The translations under genes and the position numbers were made by a program. From NCBI RefSeq assembly GCF_002870125.1, contig NZ_PNEO01000010.1, positions 124,001 through 188,000 of the forward strand: a stretch of 64,000 nucleotides of DNA, read 5' to 3'. Positions 36,079 to 44,962 of the stretch are shown here, piece by piece (position 1 is the first letter of the stretch; every line of letters begins with the position of its first letter). The notes below the pieces were generated by a model that worked only from the letters and a program-made list of their open reading frames with translations, had not been told where the DNA came from and ran no database searches. Origin of the DNA: Burkholderia sp. WAC0059 (lineage in GTDB: Bacteria; Pseudomonadota; Gammaproteobacteria; Burkholderiales; Burkholderiaceae).

Positions 36079-38088
36079 ATGACTTCCTTCCCGCTCATCG
36101 AGAGCACGCTGCTCGCGCTGGCCGGCTGGCTCGCCGTCGGCGTGCTCGGCCTCGTCAATCCGCATCGCACGCGCCTGATCTCGCGCCTGCTGTTTCCGGC
36201 CGGCGCGCTTGTCGGCCTCGCGCTCGGCGCCTGCGGAATCGCGGGCCTGTTCGTCGCGCCCGAGCAGACGGTGCTGCCGGTCGGCCTGCCCGGCCTGCCG
36301 TTTCACCTGCGTATCGACCCGCTCTCCGCCTGGTTCCTCGCCGTCCTCGGCGCGACCAGCACCGGCGTGAGCGCGTTCTCGGCCGGCTACTTCCGCAACG
36401 GCGAAGGCACGCCGCCGGGGCTGCTCTGCTTCGAGTACCACGTCTGCCTCGCCAGCATGGCGGCCGTGCTGCTCGCCGACGACGCCTACTGCTTCATGGT
36501 CGCCTGGGAAGCGATGACGGTCTCGGCCGTCTTCCTCGTGATGACCAACCACCGCAGCGCCGAAACGCGGCGCGCGGCCTTTCTCTACTTCCTGATTTCC
36601 CACGTCGGCGCGCTCGCGCTGCTGCTGGCCTTCGGGCTGCTCCAGGCCGGCACCGGCGACTACACGTTCGACGCCATGCGGCAGCAGCACCTCGGCACGG
36701 TGGCGGCCTCGGCGACGTTCGTGCTTGCGCTGCTCGGCTTCGGCGCGAAATCGGGGCTTTTCCCGCTGCACGTGTGGCTGCCCGACGCGCATCCGGCCGC
36801 GCCCTCCCCGGTCTCCGCGCTGCTGAGCGGCTTCGTGCTGAAAACGGGCCTGTACGGCGTGCTGCGCGTGCTGTTCGACCTGCTGCACACGCAGCAGGCC
36901 TCGTGGGGCATGGCCCTCATCGCGCTCGGGCTCTTCACCGCGCTCTCGGGCGTCGTCTTCAGCGCGATCCAGACCGACATGAAGCGGCTCCTCGCCTATT
37001 CGTCGATCGAGAACGTCGGGCTCATGTTCGCGAGCCTCGGCCTCGTGGTCCTCTTCCGCGCCTACGGCATGAACCTGCTCGCGGCGCTCGCGCTGACCGC
37101 GCTGCTCTACCAGATCGCGAGCCACGCCGTGTTCAAGAGCCTGCTGTTCGTCTGTACCGGCTCGGTGCTGCACGCCACGGGCGAGCGCAAGCTCGGCCGG
37201 CTCGGCGGGCTGATCCGCTTCATGCCGTGGACAGCCTGGGCCGCGCTCGTCGGCTCGCTCGCGAGCGCGGGGCTGCCGCCCTTCAGCGGCTTCGTCTCCG
37301 AGTGGCTGATGCTGCAGAGCTTCCTCTTCACGCCCACGCTGCCCGACACGCGCCTGAACATGGTCGTGCCGCTCGCGGCCGCGCTGATCGCGCTCGTCGC
37401 CGCGCTCGCGGGCTACACGGTCGTCAAGTTCTTCGGCATCGTGTTCCTCGGCCAGCCGCGCGGCAACCACGACGGCCACGCGCACGACGCAAGCGGCTGG
37501 GAGCGCGCGGGCTTCGTCTGGCTCGCGGGGCTCTGCGTGCTGCTGGGGCTGTTGCCGGTGCAGGTCGTGCGCTCGCTCGACGCCGTCACGCGCGAGCTCG
37601 TCGGCGCCGGCATCGGCGCGTCCGTCGCGAGCCACGGCTGGCTGCTCTTCGCGCCCGTCGACGCGGCCCGCGCGAGCTACATGCCGGCCGTGTTCCTGCT
37701 GTTCTTCGGTGCCTGCTGCGCGCTCGCCTGGCTGCTCGTGCGCCGGTTCTATCACGGCCGCCTCCGGCGCGCGGCGCCCTGGGCCTGCGGCTACCCCGTC
37801 GTCACCGCGCGCATGCAGGACACGGCCGAAGGCTTCGGCCAGCCGATCCGCGAAATCTTCGCGCCGCTCTTCCGCATCGAGCGGCAAGTACCTTCGCCGT
37901 TCGACGAACGCCCGAGCTACGGCGTCACCGTGGCCGACCGCACGTGGGCGCTGATCTACGAGCCGCTCGAGCGGCTCGTGCTGCGCGCCTGCACGCTCGT
38001 CGGGCGGCTGCAGGCCGGACGCATCGCCGTCTATCTGATCTACAGCTTCGCCGTGTTGATCGCCCTGCTCGTGCTGGTGACGCGATGA
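36079..38088 (+). CDS. hyfB: HyfB/HycC-like antiporter-type membrane subunit
   Basis: Membrane protein of 669 residues related to NuoL/HycC/HyfB, with about 15-16 membrane segments. The Proton_antipo_M core (about 125-420) has the conserved glutamate in FMVAWEAMTVSAVF, the lysine in GFGAKSGLFPLHVWLPDAH and PSPVSALLSGFVLK. A C-terminal extension with PWACGYPVVTARMQDTAEGF is typical of HyfB. It should translocate protons or sodium as part of the membrane arm. It is the first gene of the six-gene operon; its stop overlaps the hyfC start (ATGA). Confidence 0.93.
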   Translation: MTSFPLIESTLLALAGWLAVGVLGLVNPHRTRLISRLLFPAGALVGLALGACGIAGLFVAPEQTVLPVGLPGLPFHLRIDPLSAWFLAVLGATSTGVSAFSAGYFRNGEGTPPGLLCFEYHVCLASMAAVLLADDAYCFMVAWEAMTVSAVFLVMTNHRSAETRRAAFLYFLISHVGALALLLAFGLLQAGTGDYTFDAMRQQHLGTVAASATFVLALLGFGAKSGLFPLHVWLPDAHPAAPSPVSALLSGFVLKTGLYGVLRVLFDLLHTQQASWGMALIALGLFTALSGVVFSAIQTDMKRLLAYSSIENVGLMFASLGLVVLFRAYGMNLLAALALTALLYQIASHAVFKSLLFVCTGSVLHATGERKLGRLGGLIRFMPWTAWAALVGSLASAGLPPFSGFVSEWLMLQSFLFTPTLPDTRLNMVVPLAAALIALVAALAGYTVVKFFGIVFLGQPRGNHDGHAHDASGWERAGFVWLAGLCVLLGLLPVQVVRSLDAVTRELVGAGIGASVASHGWLLFAPVDAARASYMPAVFLLFFGACCALAWLLVRRFYHGRLRRAAPWACGYPVVTARMQDTAEGFGQPIREIFAPLFRIERQVPSPFDERPSYGVTVADRTWALIYEPLERLVLRACTLVGRLQAGRIAVYLIYSFAVLIALLVLVTR

Positions 38089-39035
38089 TCACCTACTCCG
38101 GCCTCCTCGCCCAGGTGCTGGAAATCGCGGTGGCGCTCGCCGCCGCGCCGCTTCTGACCGGCTGGGTCAACGTCTGCCGCGCGCGGTTGCAGAACCGCCG
38201 CGCGCCGCCGCTCTGGCAGCCCTACCGGATGCTGCACAAGCTCTTCAACAAGGAGTCGATCGTCGCGCACACGGCGAGCCCGCTCTTTCGCGCCGCGCCC
38301 TACGCGGTCTGGGGCTGCATGACGCTCGCCTGCGCGATCGTGCCGACGCTCTCGACCGAGCTGCCGCTCTCGCCCGCCGCCGATGCCATCGCGCTCGTCG
38401 GCCTGTTCGGGCTCGCGCGCGTCGTCATCTCGCTCGCGGCCATGGACATCGGCACCGCGTTCGGCACGCTCGGCGCGCGTCGCGAAATGCTGATCGGCTT
38501 TCTCGCCGAGCCCGCGCTGCTGATGGTGCTGTTCTCCGCCTCGCTGCTCACGCAGTCGACGCTGCTCACGAGCATCGTCGCGACGTTCGCGCATCACCCG
38601 TTCGCGCTCTATCCGAGCCTCGCGTTCGCGGGCATCGCGTTCACGTTCGTCTCGCTCGCCGAGAACGCGCGCCTGCCCGTCGACAACCCGACCACGCACC
38701 TCGAGCTGACGATGATCCACGAGGCGCTGATCCTCGAATACTCGGGCCGGCATCTCGCGCTGATGGAGTGGGCCGCCAGCCTGAAGCTCTTCGCCTACTC
38801 GTGCATCGGCGTCGCGCTTTTCGTGCCCTGGGGCATCGCCGAAACGGGCACGCCGCTCGCGCTGCTCCTCGCGCTGCCGGCCCTCTTCGCCAAGCTGGCC
38901 GTCGGCGGCGCGGTGCTCGCGCTCGTCGAGACGTTCAACGCGAAGATGCGCATCTTCCGCGTGCCCGAGTTCCTCGCCACGGCGTTCCTGCTCGCCGTCA
39001 TCGGCATGCTGGTCCACCTGCTGCTGGGGGACTGA
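38085..39035 (+). CDS. hyfC: HyfC/HycD-like NuoH-type membrane subunit
   Basis: Membrane protein of 316 residues homologous to NuoH/HycD, with about eight segments. The hallmarks are LWQPYRMLHKLFNKESIV near the N-terminus and the carboxylate-rich loop AENARLPVDNPTTHLELTM then IHEALILEYSG, which contacts the peripheral arm and carries the conserved acidic and arginine residues for coupling. It anchors the hydrogenase-like module to the membrane. ATG in an ATGA overlap with hyfB; hyfE begins directly after its stop. Confidence 0.94.
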   Translation: MITYSGLLAQVLEIAVALAAAPLLTGWVNVCRARLQNRRAPPLWQPYRMLHKLFNKESIVAHTASPLFRAAPYAVWGCMTLACAIVPTLSTELPLSPAADAIALVGLFGLARVVISLAAMDIGTAFGTLGARREMLIGFLAEPALLMVLFSASLLTQSTLLTSIVATFAHHPFALYPSLAFAGIAFTFVSLAENARLPVDNPTTHLELTMIHEALILEYSGRHLALMEWAASLKLFAYSCIGVALFVPWGIAETGTPLALLLALPALFAKLAVGGAVLALVETFNAKMRIFRVPEFLATAFLLAVIGMLVHLLLGD

Positions 39036-39695
39036 ATGCACGCGCTCGCCACGCAGATCGTCAACCTGCTCGCCGCGGTCCTGCTGCTGCTCTCGTTCGC
39101 GCTCCTGAGCCAGCGCCGCGTGCTGATGCTGATCCACCTCTACACGCTGCAGGGCGTGGCGCTCGTCTCGGCCAACCTCGTGCTCGGCTGGGTGACGTCC
39201 GACGTGCATCTGTACCTCTCGGCGCTGCTCACGCTCGTGCTCAAGGTCGGGCTGATCCCGTGGATCCTGCACCGGCTCGCGCGCCGCCTCGCCGTGCGCA
39301 CCGACGTCGAGACGCTCATCAACATTCCGGCCACGCTGCTCGCGGGCATCGCGCTCGTGATCGTCGCGTTCAACGTGGCCGCGCCCGTCAGCCAGCTCGC
39401 CTCGTCGGTGGCGCGCGGCACGCTCGGCATCGCGCTCGCCTGCGTGCTGCTCTCGTTCCTGATGATGATCACGCGCACGCGCGCCATCGCCCAGGTGATC
39501 GGCTTCCTCTCGATGGAGAACGCCCTCTTCTTCGCGGCCGCCGCCGCGACCAACGGCATGCCGATGCTCGTCGAACTCGGCATCGGGCTCGACGTGCTGG
39601 TGGGCAGCGTGATTCTCGGCATGTTCATGTTCCAGATCCGCGAGCAGTTCGACAGCCTCGACATACACCAACTGGAAAGGCTCAAGGATGAGTGA
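39036..39695 (+). CDS. hyfE: HyfE-like membrane subunit (NuoK-related)
   Basis: Membrane protein of 219 residues with about seven segments, the length of HyfE. The N-terminal half (LLSQRRVLMLIHLYTLQGVA) and C-terminal half (IGFLSMENALFFAAAA, then MPMLVELGIGLDVLVG) contain the NuoK-like conserved glutamates in membrane helices, which serve proton transfer. HyfE is present in hydrogenase-4 type but not hydrogenase-3 type complexes, so the operon resembles hyf rather than hyc. The start abuts the hyfC stop with no gap. Confidence 0.92.
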   Translation: MHALATQIVNLLAAVLLLLSFALLSQRRVLMLIHLYTLQGVALVSANLVLGWVTSDVHLYLSALLTLVLKVGLIPWILHRLARRLAVRTDVETLINIPATLLAGIALVIVAFNVAAPVSQLASSVARGTLGIALACVLLSFLMMITRTRAIAQVIGFLSMENALFFAAAAATNGMPMLVELGIGLDVLVGSVILGMFMFQIREQFDSLDIHQLERLKDE

Positions 39696-39697
39696 CC

Positions 39698-41158
39698 ATG
39701 AGTGACGCGCACCTCGTGCTGCTGGTCGTCGGCCTGCCGCTTCTGGCGGCCGGCTGTCTCGCGCTCGTCGGCCAGCGCGACGGCGCGGGCGCGCTGAACG
39801 TCGGCTTCTGTCTCGCGACGCTCGTCGCCGCGCTCGCGCTCGCCGTGCGCACGGCGCTGCACGGCCCGACGGTCGTCCTCGACCGGCTTTTCTACATCGA
39901 TCCGCTCAACGTGTTCCTCGTCTCGCTGACGGCGTTCGTCGGCTGGACCACGGCGATGTTCTCGCGCCCCTACATGCGCATCGAGCGCGACCGCGGGCGC
40001 ATGACGCCGGCCCGCATGCGCCTCTACCACGCGATGTACCAGCTCTTCCTGCTCGCGATGCTCGTCGCGCTCACGACCAACAACATGGGCGTGCTCTGGG
40101 TCTCGATGGAGGCCGCCACGCTCGCCACCGTGCTGCTCGTCGGCCTCTACCGCAGCGCCGCGAGCCTCGAGGCCGCGTGGAAATACTTCATTCTCTGCGG
40201 CGTCGGCATTGCCCAGGCGCTCTTCGGCACGGTGCTGCTCTATCTCGCGGCGAACCGGCCGCTCGGCGGCGACGCGCTGCTCTGGACGAGCCTGAACGCC
40301 GTCAAGGGCTCGCTCGATCCGACCATCGTCTCGCTCGCGTTCGTGTTCCTGCTGATCGGCTATGGCACCAAGGTCGGGCTCGTGCCGCTGCATAGCTGGC
40401 TGCCCGACGCGCACGCGGAAGGCCCGACGCCGGTCTCGGCCGTGCTCTCGGGGCTGCTCCTCAACGTCGCGCTCTACGCGGTGCTGCGCAGCAAGGTGAT
40501 CGCCGACGGCGCGCTGCACAACGGACTGCCGGGCCACCTGCTCATCGGTTTCGGGCTCGTCTCGGTGCTCGTCGCCACGTTTTCCCTCTTCCGGCAGCGC
40601 GACGTCAAGCGGCTCTTTTCGTATTCGTCGATCGAGCACATGGGGCTCATGACGTTCGCCTTCGGCCTCGGCGGTCCCGTCGCGACGTTCGCGGGCCTCT
40701 TGCACATGACGGTCCACTCGCTCGTGAAGTCGGCGATTTTCTTCAGCGTCGGCCACGCGGCGCAGAAAACCGGCACCCAGGCCATCGAGGGCATTCGCGG
40801 CCTGCTGCGCGTGAGCCCCGTGGTCGGCTGGGGCATGATGGCCGGCGTGCTCGCGATCGTCGGCATGCCGCCGTTCGGCGCGTTCGCGAGCGAGTTCCTG
40901 ATCGTGACGAGCGCCATGCACGCGCTGCCCTGGGCCGCGCCGCTGCTGCTGCTCGCGCTGGCCGTCGCGTTCGCGGCGCTGTTCTGGCGCGCGCAGGTCA
41001 TGGTGTTCGGCGAGGCAACGACCGCGCGCACGCTCGAGCATCGCCCCGCGCTCGCGCCCGTATTCATCCATCTCGGCATCGGCCTGATGCTGGGCCTCTA
41101 CATTCCGCCGGCACTCGACACCTGGTACCGTCAGGCGGCGGCCATGCTCGGAGGGTAG
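39698..41158 (+). CDS. hyfF: HyfF-like antiporter-type membrane subunit
   Basis: Second NuoL/M/N-type protein, 486 residues with about 14 segments. The antiporter core has the conserved glutamate in GVLWVSMEAATLATV, the lysine in YGTKVGLVPLHSWLPDAH, and EGPTPVSAVLSGLLL plus YSSIEHMGLM. Two antiporter-type subunits (hyfB and hyfF) suggest more than one ion-translocating unit. The ATG at 39698 is preferred, with AAGGA 9 bases upstream; a GTG overlapping the hyfE stop would add two residues. Confidence 0.93.
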   Translation: MSDAHLVLLVVGLPLLAAGCLALVGQRDGAGALNVGFCLATLVAALALAVRTALHGPTVVLDRLFYIDPLNVFLVSLTAFVGWTTAMFSRPYMRIERDRGRMTPARMRLYHAMYQLFLLAMLVALTTNNMGVLWVSMEAATLATVLLVGLYRSAASLEAAWKYFILCGVGIAQALFGTVLLYLAANRPLGGDALLWTSLNAVKGSLDPTIVSLAFVFLLIGYGTKVGLVPLHSWLPDAHAEGPTPVSAVLSGLLLNVALYAVLRSKVIADGALHNGLPGHLLIGFGLVSVLVATFSLFRQRDVKRLFSYSSIEHMGLMTFAFGLGGPVATFAGLLHMTVHSLVKSAIFFSVGHAAQKTGTQAIEGIRGLLRVSPVVGWGMMAGVLAIVGMPPFGAFASEFLIVTSAMHALPWAAPLLLLALAVAFAALFWRAQVMVFGEATTARTLEHRPALAPVFIHLGIGLMLGLYIPPALDTWYRQAAAMLGG

Positions 41159-41160
41159 CG

Positions 41161-42792
41161 ATGCGCATCGAACAGACCGGTCTCGCGGCCAACCGGCTCT
41201 CGCCGCTGCCGACCCCCGCGGGCACGCAGCCGGCGTTCGTCGCCGACGTCGATCGCGAAACGTGGCTGCGCGTCGCCCAGGCCGTGCGCGATGCCGGACG
41301 GCGGCTCGTCACGCTGTGGGGCAGCGACGCACGCACCGAAACGAACGGCGGCGACGAGCGCGCGAACGACGCGCCCGCCGCCGGCCTGCGCGTAATCTGC
41401 GCGGCCTACGCGCTCGACGACGGCGTGCTCTGGCTGCGGCTCGCGGTCGACGAAAACGACGCCTATCCCGATCTCTCGTCCCGGTTCCCGTGCGCCGCGC
41501 GCATGCAGCGCGCCGTCCACGACCTGCTCGGACTGAACGCGGCCGGCGCGAGCGACACGCGGCCGTGGCTCGATCACGGCCGCTGGCGCGGCGACGCGCC
41601 TCCGCTGCGCCGCAAGGCGACCGGCACGGCCGCCGCCGACACACCACGCGACGGACAGGACTATCCGTTCGTCGCCGTCGCCGGCGACGGCGTGCACGAA
41701 ATCGCGGTCGGGCCGATTCACGCGGGCACCATCGAGCCCGGGCACTTCCGCTTCTCCGTCGTCGGCGAAAAGGTGCTGCGACTCGAGGAGCAGCTCGGCT
41801 ACGCGCATCGCGGCATCGAGCGCCTGTTTGGAGGCATGGACGCCGAAGCCGGCTACCGGCTCGCCGGACGGATCGCCGGCGATTCGACGGTCGCGTTCGC
41901 CTGGGCCTACTGCATGGCGCTCGAACAGGCCCGCACGATCGCGGTCCCGCCGCGCGCGCTCTGGCTGCGCGCGCTGCTGCTCGAACGCGAGCGCGTCGCC
42001 AATCATCTGGGCGACCTCGGCGCGCTCGGCAACGACGCCGGCTTCGCCCACGGCCTCGCGCAGTTCTCGCGTCTGAAGGAAGAATGGGTGCGGCTGAATG
42101 CCGACGCGTTCGGGCATCGCTACCTGATGGACCGGATCGTGCCCGGCGGCGTGGCCGTCGATCTCGACGATCACAAGCGCATCGCCGCGATGCTCGCGCA
42201 ATGCGACCGCATCGAAGCGCAGGTGAGCTCGCTGCAACGGATCTACGAAGAGCAGTCCGGCCTGCAGGACCGCTTCGCGCGCGCCGGCGTGCTGGCCGCG
42301 GAAATCGTCGAGCACTACGGCATCGACGGCTTGATCGGCCGGGCGAGCGGACGCAGCCACGACCTGCGCTCGAATCATGCGCAGGCGCCCTACGACGCGT
42401 TGCGCGTGCGCGTCGCCGGCGATACGCGCGGCGACGTCGCGGCCCGCGTCGCCGTGCGCTTCGCCGAAACCTATGAATCGTTGCGTCTGATCCGAGCGAT
42501 CCTGCACGGCCTGCCCGCCGGCGAGATCATGGCCGGGCAGACGGCCGGCCGGAACGACGGCGCGCCGGAGCCGGCACGCGGGATCGGCTGGGTCGAGGGC
42601 TGGCGCGGCGGCGTGTTCGTCGCGCTCGAAATCGAAACGGCCCGCGACGGCGCGATCCTGCGCTGCCACTGCCACGATCCGTCCTGGCAGGGCTGGCCCG
42701 CGCTCGAGCACGCGATCATCGGCAACATCGTGGCCGACTTCCCGTTGATCAACAAATCGTTCAACCTGAACTACGCGGGGCACGACCTGTAA
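41161..42792 (+). CDS. hyfG: HyfG/HycE-like large subunit lacking NiFe ligands (Ehr type)
   Basis: NuoC-NuoD fusion of 543 residues. The N-terminal NuoC-like part (about 25-140, with ENDAYPDLSSRFPCA) joins the large-subunit part (about 175-543, with EQLGYAHRGIERLF and SNHAQAPYDALRV). In real hydrogenases the two CxxC motifs hold the NiFe centre. Here the first, RxCGxC, is R237-IAGDS, with Ala239 and Ser242 in the Cys positions. The C-terminal DPCxxC is N535-LNYAG, with Asn537 and Gly540. All four nickel ligands are absent, so hydrogen chemistry is not expected. The C-terminal maturation peptide is also missing. It resembles the Ehr family. Confidence 0.93.
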   Translation: MRIEQTGLAANRLSPLPTPAGTQPAFVADVDRETWLRVAQAVRDAGRRLVTLWGSDARTETNGGDERANDAPAAGLRVICAAYALDDGVLWLRLAVDENDAYPDLSSRFPCAARMQRAVHDLLGLNAAGASDTRPWLDHGRWRGDAPPLRRKATGTAAADTPRDGQDYPFVAVAGDGVHEIAVGPIHAGTIEPGHFRFSVVGEKVLRLEEQLGYAHRGIERLFGGMDAEAGYRLAGRIAGDSTVAFAWAYCMALEQARTIAVPPRALWLRALLLERERVANHLGDLGALGNDAGFAHGLAQFSRLKEEWVRLNADAFGHRYLMDRIVPGGVAVDLDDHKRIAAMLAQCDRIEAQVSSLQRIYEEQSGLQDRFARAGVLAAEIVEHYGIDGLIGRASGRSHDLRSNHAQAPYDALRVRVAGDTRGDVAARVAVRFAETYESLRLIRAILHGLPAGEIMAGQTAGRNDGAPEPARGIGWVEGWRGGVFVALEIETARDGAILRCHCHDPSWQGWPALEHAIIGNIVADFPLINKSFNLNYAGHDL

Positions 42793-43316
42793 TGTGGCAA
42801 CTCATCAAGCAGATCGCGACCACCGGCACGCCCAGGCAGGCGCGGCCCGACAGCGTCGACGCCTGGCGCGTCGAGGGAGAACGCCTCCGGCAGGACCTTC
42901 TCGACACGCTCGGCCGCGCGCTCTGCATCCGGCAGATCGACGCGGGCTCGTGCAACGGCTGCGAACTCGAGATCGGCGCGCTCGGCAACGCCTGGTACAA
43001 CCTCGAGGGACTCGGCATCAAGTTCGTCGCGAGCCCGCGCCATGCCGACCTGCTGCTCGTCACCGGGCCGCTCACGCTCAACATGCGCGATGCCGTGCGC
43101 GATGCCTACGAAGCGACGCCGCATCCCAAGCTCGTCGTGGCCGCCGGCGAATGCGCCTGCACGGGCGGGATGTTTCGCGACAGCTATGCCGTTAGCGGTC
43201 CGCTCTCGACCCTGCTGCCCGTCGACGTGACCATTCCCGGCTGCCCGCCCACGCCGCTCGATTTGCTGCGCGGCATCCTGACGGCGGTCCGGGCGAAAAA
43301 CGCCGGCGCCGCGTAA
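42792..43316 (+). CDS. hyfI: HyfI/HycG-like small subunit (NuoB-type, 4Fe-4S)
   Basis: Protein of 174 residues of the NuoB/HycG family. It keeps the proximal 4Fe-4S ligands: CNGCE (Cys54, Cys57), GECAC, and IPGCPPTP. It should hold a cluster next to the modified large subunit. The ATG overlaps the hyfG stop by one base (TAATG). It closes the operon. No NuoI/HyfH-type or HyfA/HycB-type ferredoxin subunit, no HyfD-type subunit and no hyp maturation genes are nearby, so the electron donor or acceptor must come from elsewhere or the cluster has a structural or regulatory role. Confidence 0.93.
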   Translation: MWQLIKQIATTGTPRQARPDSVDAWRVEGERLRQDLLDTLGRALCIRQIDAGSCNGCELEIGALGNAWYNLEGLGIKFVASPRHADLLLVTGPLTLNMRDAVRDAYEATPHPKLVVAAGECACTGGMFRDSYAVSGPLSTLLPVDVTIPGCPPTPLDLLRGILTAVRAKNAGAA

Positions 43317-43533
43317 TTCACCGTACCGGCGTACCTGACGTTCGCGCGGACGGCATCCGTTCCCGCGCGCCCCCTTCTCCCTGCCTGCCCGGCAACAGGC
43401 GCTGGCAGGCATCAACGCCCTGTGCGCACCTTGCGATACGCCCCCGGACGGCTGCTATATAGTGTCACGCGCACAACCCGCCCCGGCAGCCGTCGTTGCG
43501 GCGCCGGTCCTTCACTTCTCGTGAGATATCCCA

Positions 43534-43914
43534 ATGAACAACACGAAAGCAATCGCACGCCTCGTCATCGTCGCGCTGCTCGGCGCCTCGGCCACGGCCT
43601 TCGCCCAGCCGCACGACGCCGCGCGCGGCCATTCCGCTCACGGTAATGCCGCGCACGGCGGCCCGGCCCGTCGGGGCGCCGTCCACGACGCCTACATGGG
43701 CCGCGCCGGCGGTCCGATTCCGCATTCCGACTGGCACCGGGGCGACCGCCTGCCCAGCGAATACCGCGACCGCAACTACGTCGTCGACGACTGGCGCGAC
43801 CACGGCCTCTCGGCGCCGCCGCGCGGCTATCAGTGGGTCGGCGTGAACGGCGACTACGTGCTGGCCGCCATCGCGACGGGCGTCATCGCGAGCGTGCTGA
43901 GCTCCGCCCGATAA
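43534..43914 (+). CDS. RcnB-like exported protein
   Basis: Small periplasmic protein of 126 residues. The signal peptide MNNTKAIARLVIVALLGASA is cleaved near AFA. A His/Gly/Ala-rich linker follows, then the RcnB-type domain: HRGDRLPSEYRDRNYVVDDW, LSAPPRGYQWVGVNGDYVLAA and a C-terminal hydrophobic stretch. In enterobacteria RcnB helps nickel/cobalt homeostasis; the wider family is often only an uncharacterised exported protein. It lies 217 bases after hyfI, probably with its own promoter. Confidence 0.82.
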   Translation: MNNTKAIARLVIVALLGASATAFAQPHDAARGHSAHGNAAHGGPARRGAVHDAYMGRAGGPIPHSDWHRGDRLPSEYRDRNYVVDDWRDHGLSAPPRGYQWVGVNGDYVLAAIATGVIASVLSSAR

Positions 43915-43950
43915 TCGCCGTCGCGCCGCAAAGTACGAAGAAACGCCATG

Positions 43951-43986
43951 AAAAAACGCGCGGTCCGCATCGAGCCGGACCGCGCG
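43951..43986 (-). terminator. Terminator of the 46721-44060 operon
   Basis: Perfect 11-bp stem CGCGCGGTCCG / CGGACCGCGCG with an 8-base loop, followed on the minus strand by six T. It is rho-independent. It lies 73 bases past the dehydrogenase stop and also faces the RcnB-like gene. Confidence 0.88.
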
Positions 43987-44059
43987 CCATGCCCCGCCGG
44001 GGCTCGCGGTCGGGTCCGGTTCGTCCCGCGGGACAGGCCGGCCCCTCCGCCTGACAAGT

Positions 44060-44962
44060 TTACTTCTGCCCCAGCGTCAGGCCCGCCGCTTCCTCGCTGA
44101 ACTTCGCCATCTCGGTGTGATCGTGGCCCTTGCCGAGCCGGTTCGCGGCCGCGAGCCACAGTTCGCGGCACAACGCCGCGAACGGCGCGGACACGCCGCC
44201 GTCGTGGGCTACTTCGAGCGCGATGCCGAGGTCCTTGGCCATGAGGTCGAGCCCGAAGTTGCTGTTGAAGGCACGCGACAGCACGAACTGCTTGAACTTC
44301 TTCTGCGTGCTGTTGTTCATCCCCGTCGAGGCGTTCAGCACGTCGACCATCCTTTCCGCATCGAGGCCGAAACGCTGGCCGATGAGCAGCGCCTCCACGC
44401 CGATCAGGAACCCGCCCGCCGAAACGAGGTTGTTCAGCGCCTTCATCGCCTGGCCCGCGCCGATCGCGCCGACCTCGGTGATCGTCGTGCCCATCGCGCG
44501 CAACAGCGGCATGGCGCGCTCGACCGAGGCCGGCGCACCGCCCGTCATGATCGCGAGCTCGCCCGTCTTCGCGCGCGCCACACCGCCCGACACGGGCGCG
44601 TCGATCATCTCCACGCCGTCGGCTTCGAGCGTCGCCGCGAGAGTCTGCGTCACGCCCGGAATGCCCGAGGTCATGTCGATCACGAGCGCGCCCTTCGCGA
44701 GCTGCGAACGCACCGGCGTGATCACGTCGACGACGTGACGGCTCGTCGGCAGGATCGTGACGATCGCGTCCGCGCCCTTCACGGCCTCGGCGACGCTCGC
44801 CGCCGCCTCGCCGCCGACCTCGGCCGCGAACTTCGCGGCGTGGCCCGGCGCGACGTCGTAGGCCGCCACGTGAAAACCGGCGCCGACGAGGCGGGCCGCC
44901 ATCGGCCAGCCCATGTTGCCGATGCCGATGAAGGCAACCCGTTTGAAGGCGACCGCGCTCAT
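44060..44962 (-). CDS. Beta-hydroxyacid dehydrogenase (3-hydroxyisobutyrate dehydrogenase family)
   Basis: NAD(P)-dependent enzyme of 300 residues. The N-terminal Rossmann domain has GIGNMG (13-18). The family motif DAPVSGGVARAKTG holds the substrate-binding glycine/serine loop, and the catalytic lysine is Lys174 in GQAMKALNNLVSAG. A C-terminal all-helical domain follows. Such enzymes oxidise short beta-hydroxy acids (hydroxyisobutyrate, tartronate semialdehyde and others); the substrate here is open. It overlaps the upstream CMD-fold gene (ATGA) and is the last gene of the three-gene operon, before a terminator. Confidence 0.92.
   Translation of the reverse strand: MSAVAFKRVAFIGIGNMGWPMAARLVGAGFHVAAYDVAPGHAAKFAAEVGGEAAASVAEAVKGADAIVTILPTSRHVVDVITPVRSQLAKGALVIDMTSGIPGVTQTLAATLEADGVEMIDAPVSGGVARAKTGELAIMTGGAPASVERAMPLLRAMGTTITEVGAIGAGQAMKALNNLVSAGGFLIGVEALLIGQRFGLDAERMVDVLNASTGMNNSTQKKFKQFVLSRAFNSNFGLDLMAKDLGIALEVAHDGGVSAPFAALCRELWLAAANRLGKGHDHTEMAKFSEEAAGLTLGQK

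Noticed and set aside
35780..36082. A 100-codon frame whose stop overlaps the hyfB start (ATGA), looking like a coupled upstream gene
   Set aside because: The product is Arg/Pro/Thr-rich without secondary-structure pattern, there is no good ribosome-binding site, and such frames arise easily at this GC content.
36079..43316. Functional hydrogenase 4 or formate hydrogenlyase
   Set aside because: All four NiFe ligands are replaced in the large subunit, the maturation tail is absent, and no hyp genes, FhlA-type regulator or ferredoxin-like subunits are nearby.
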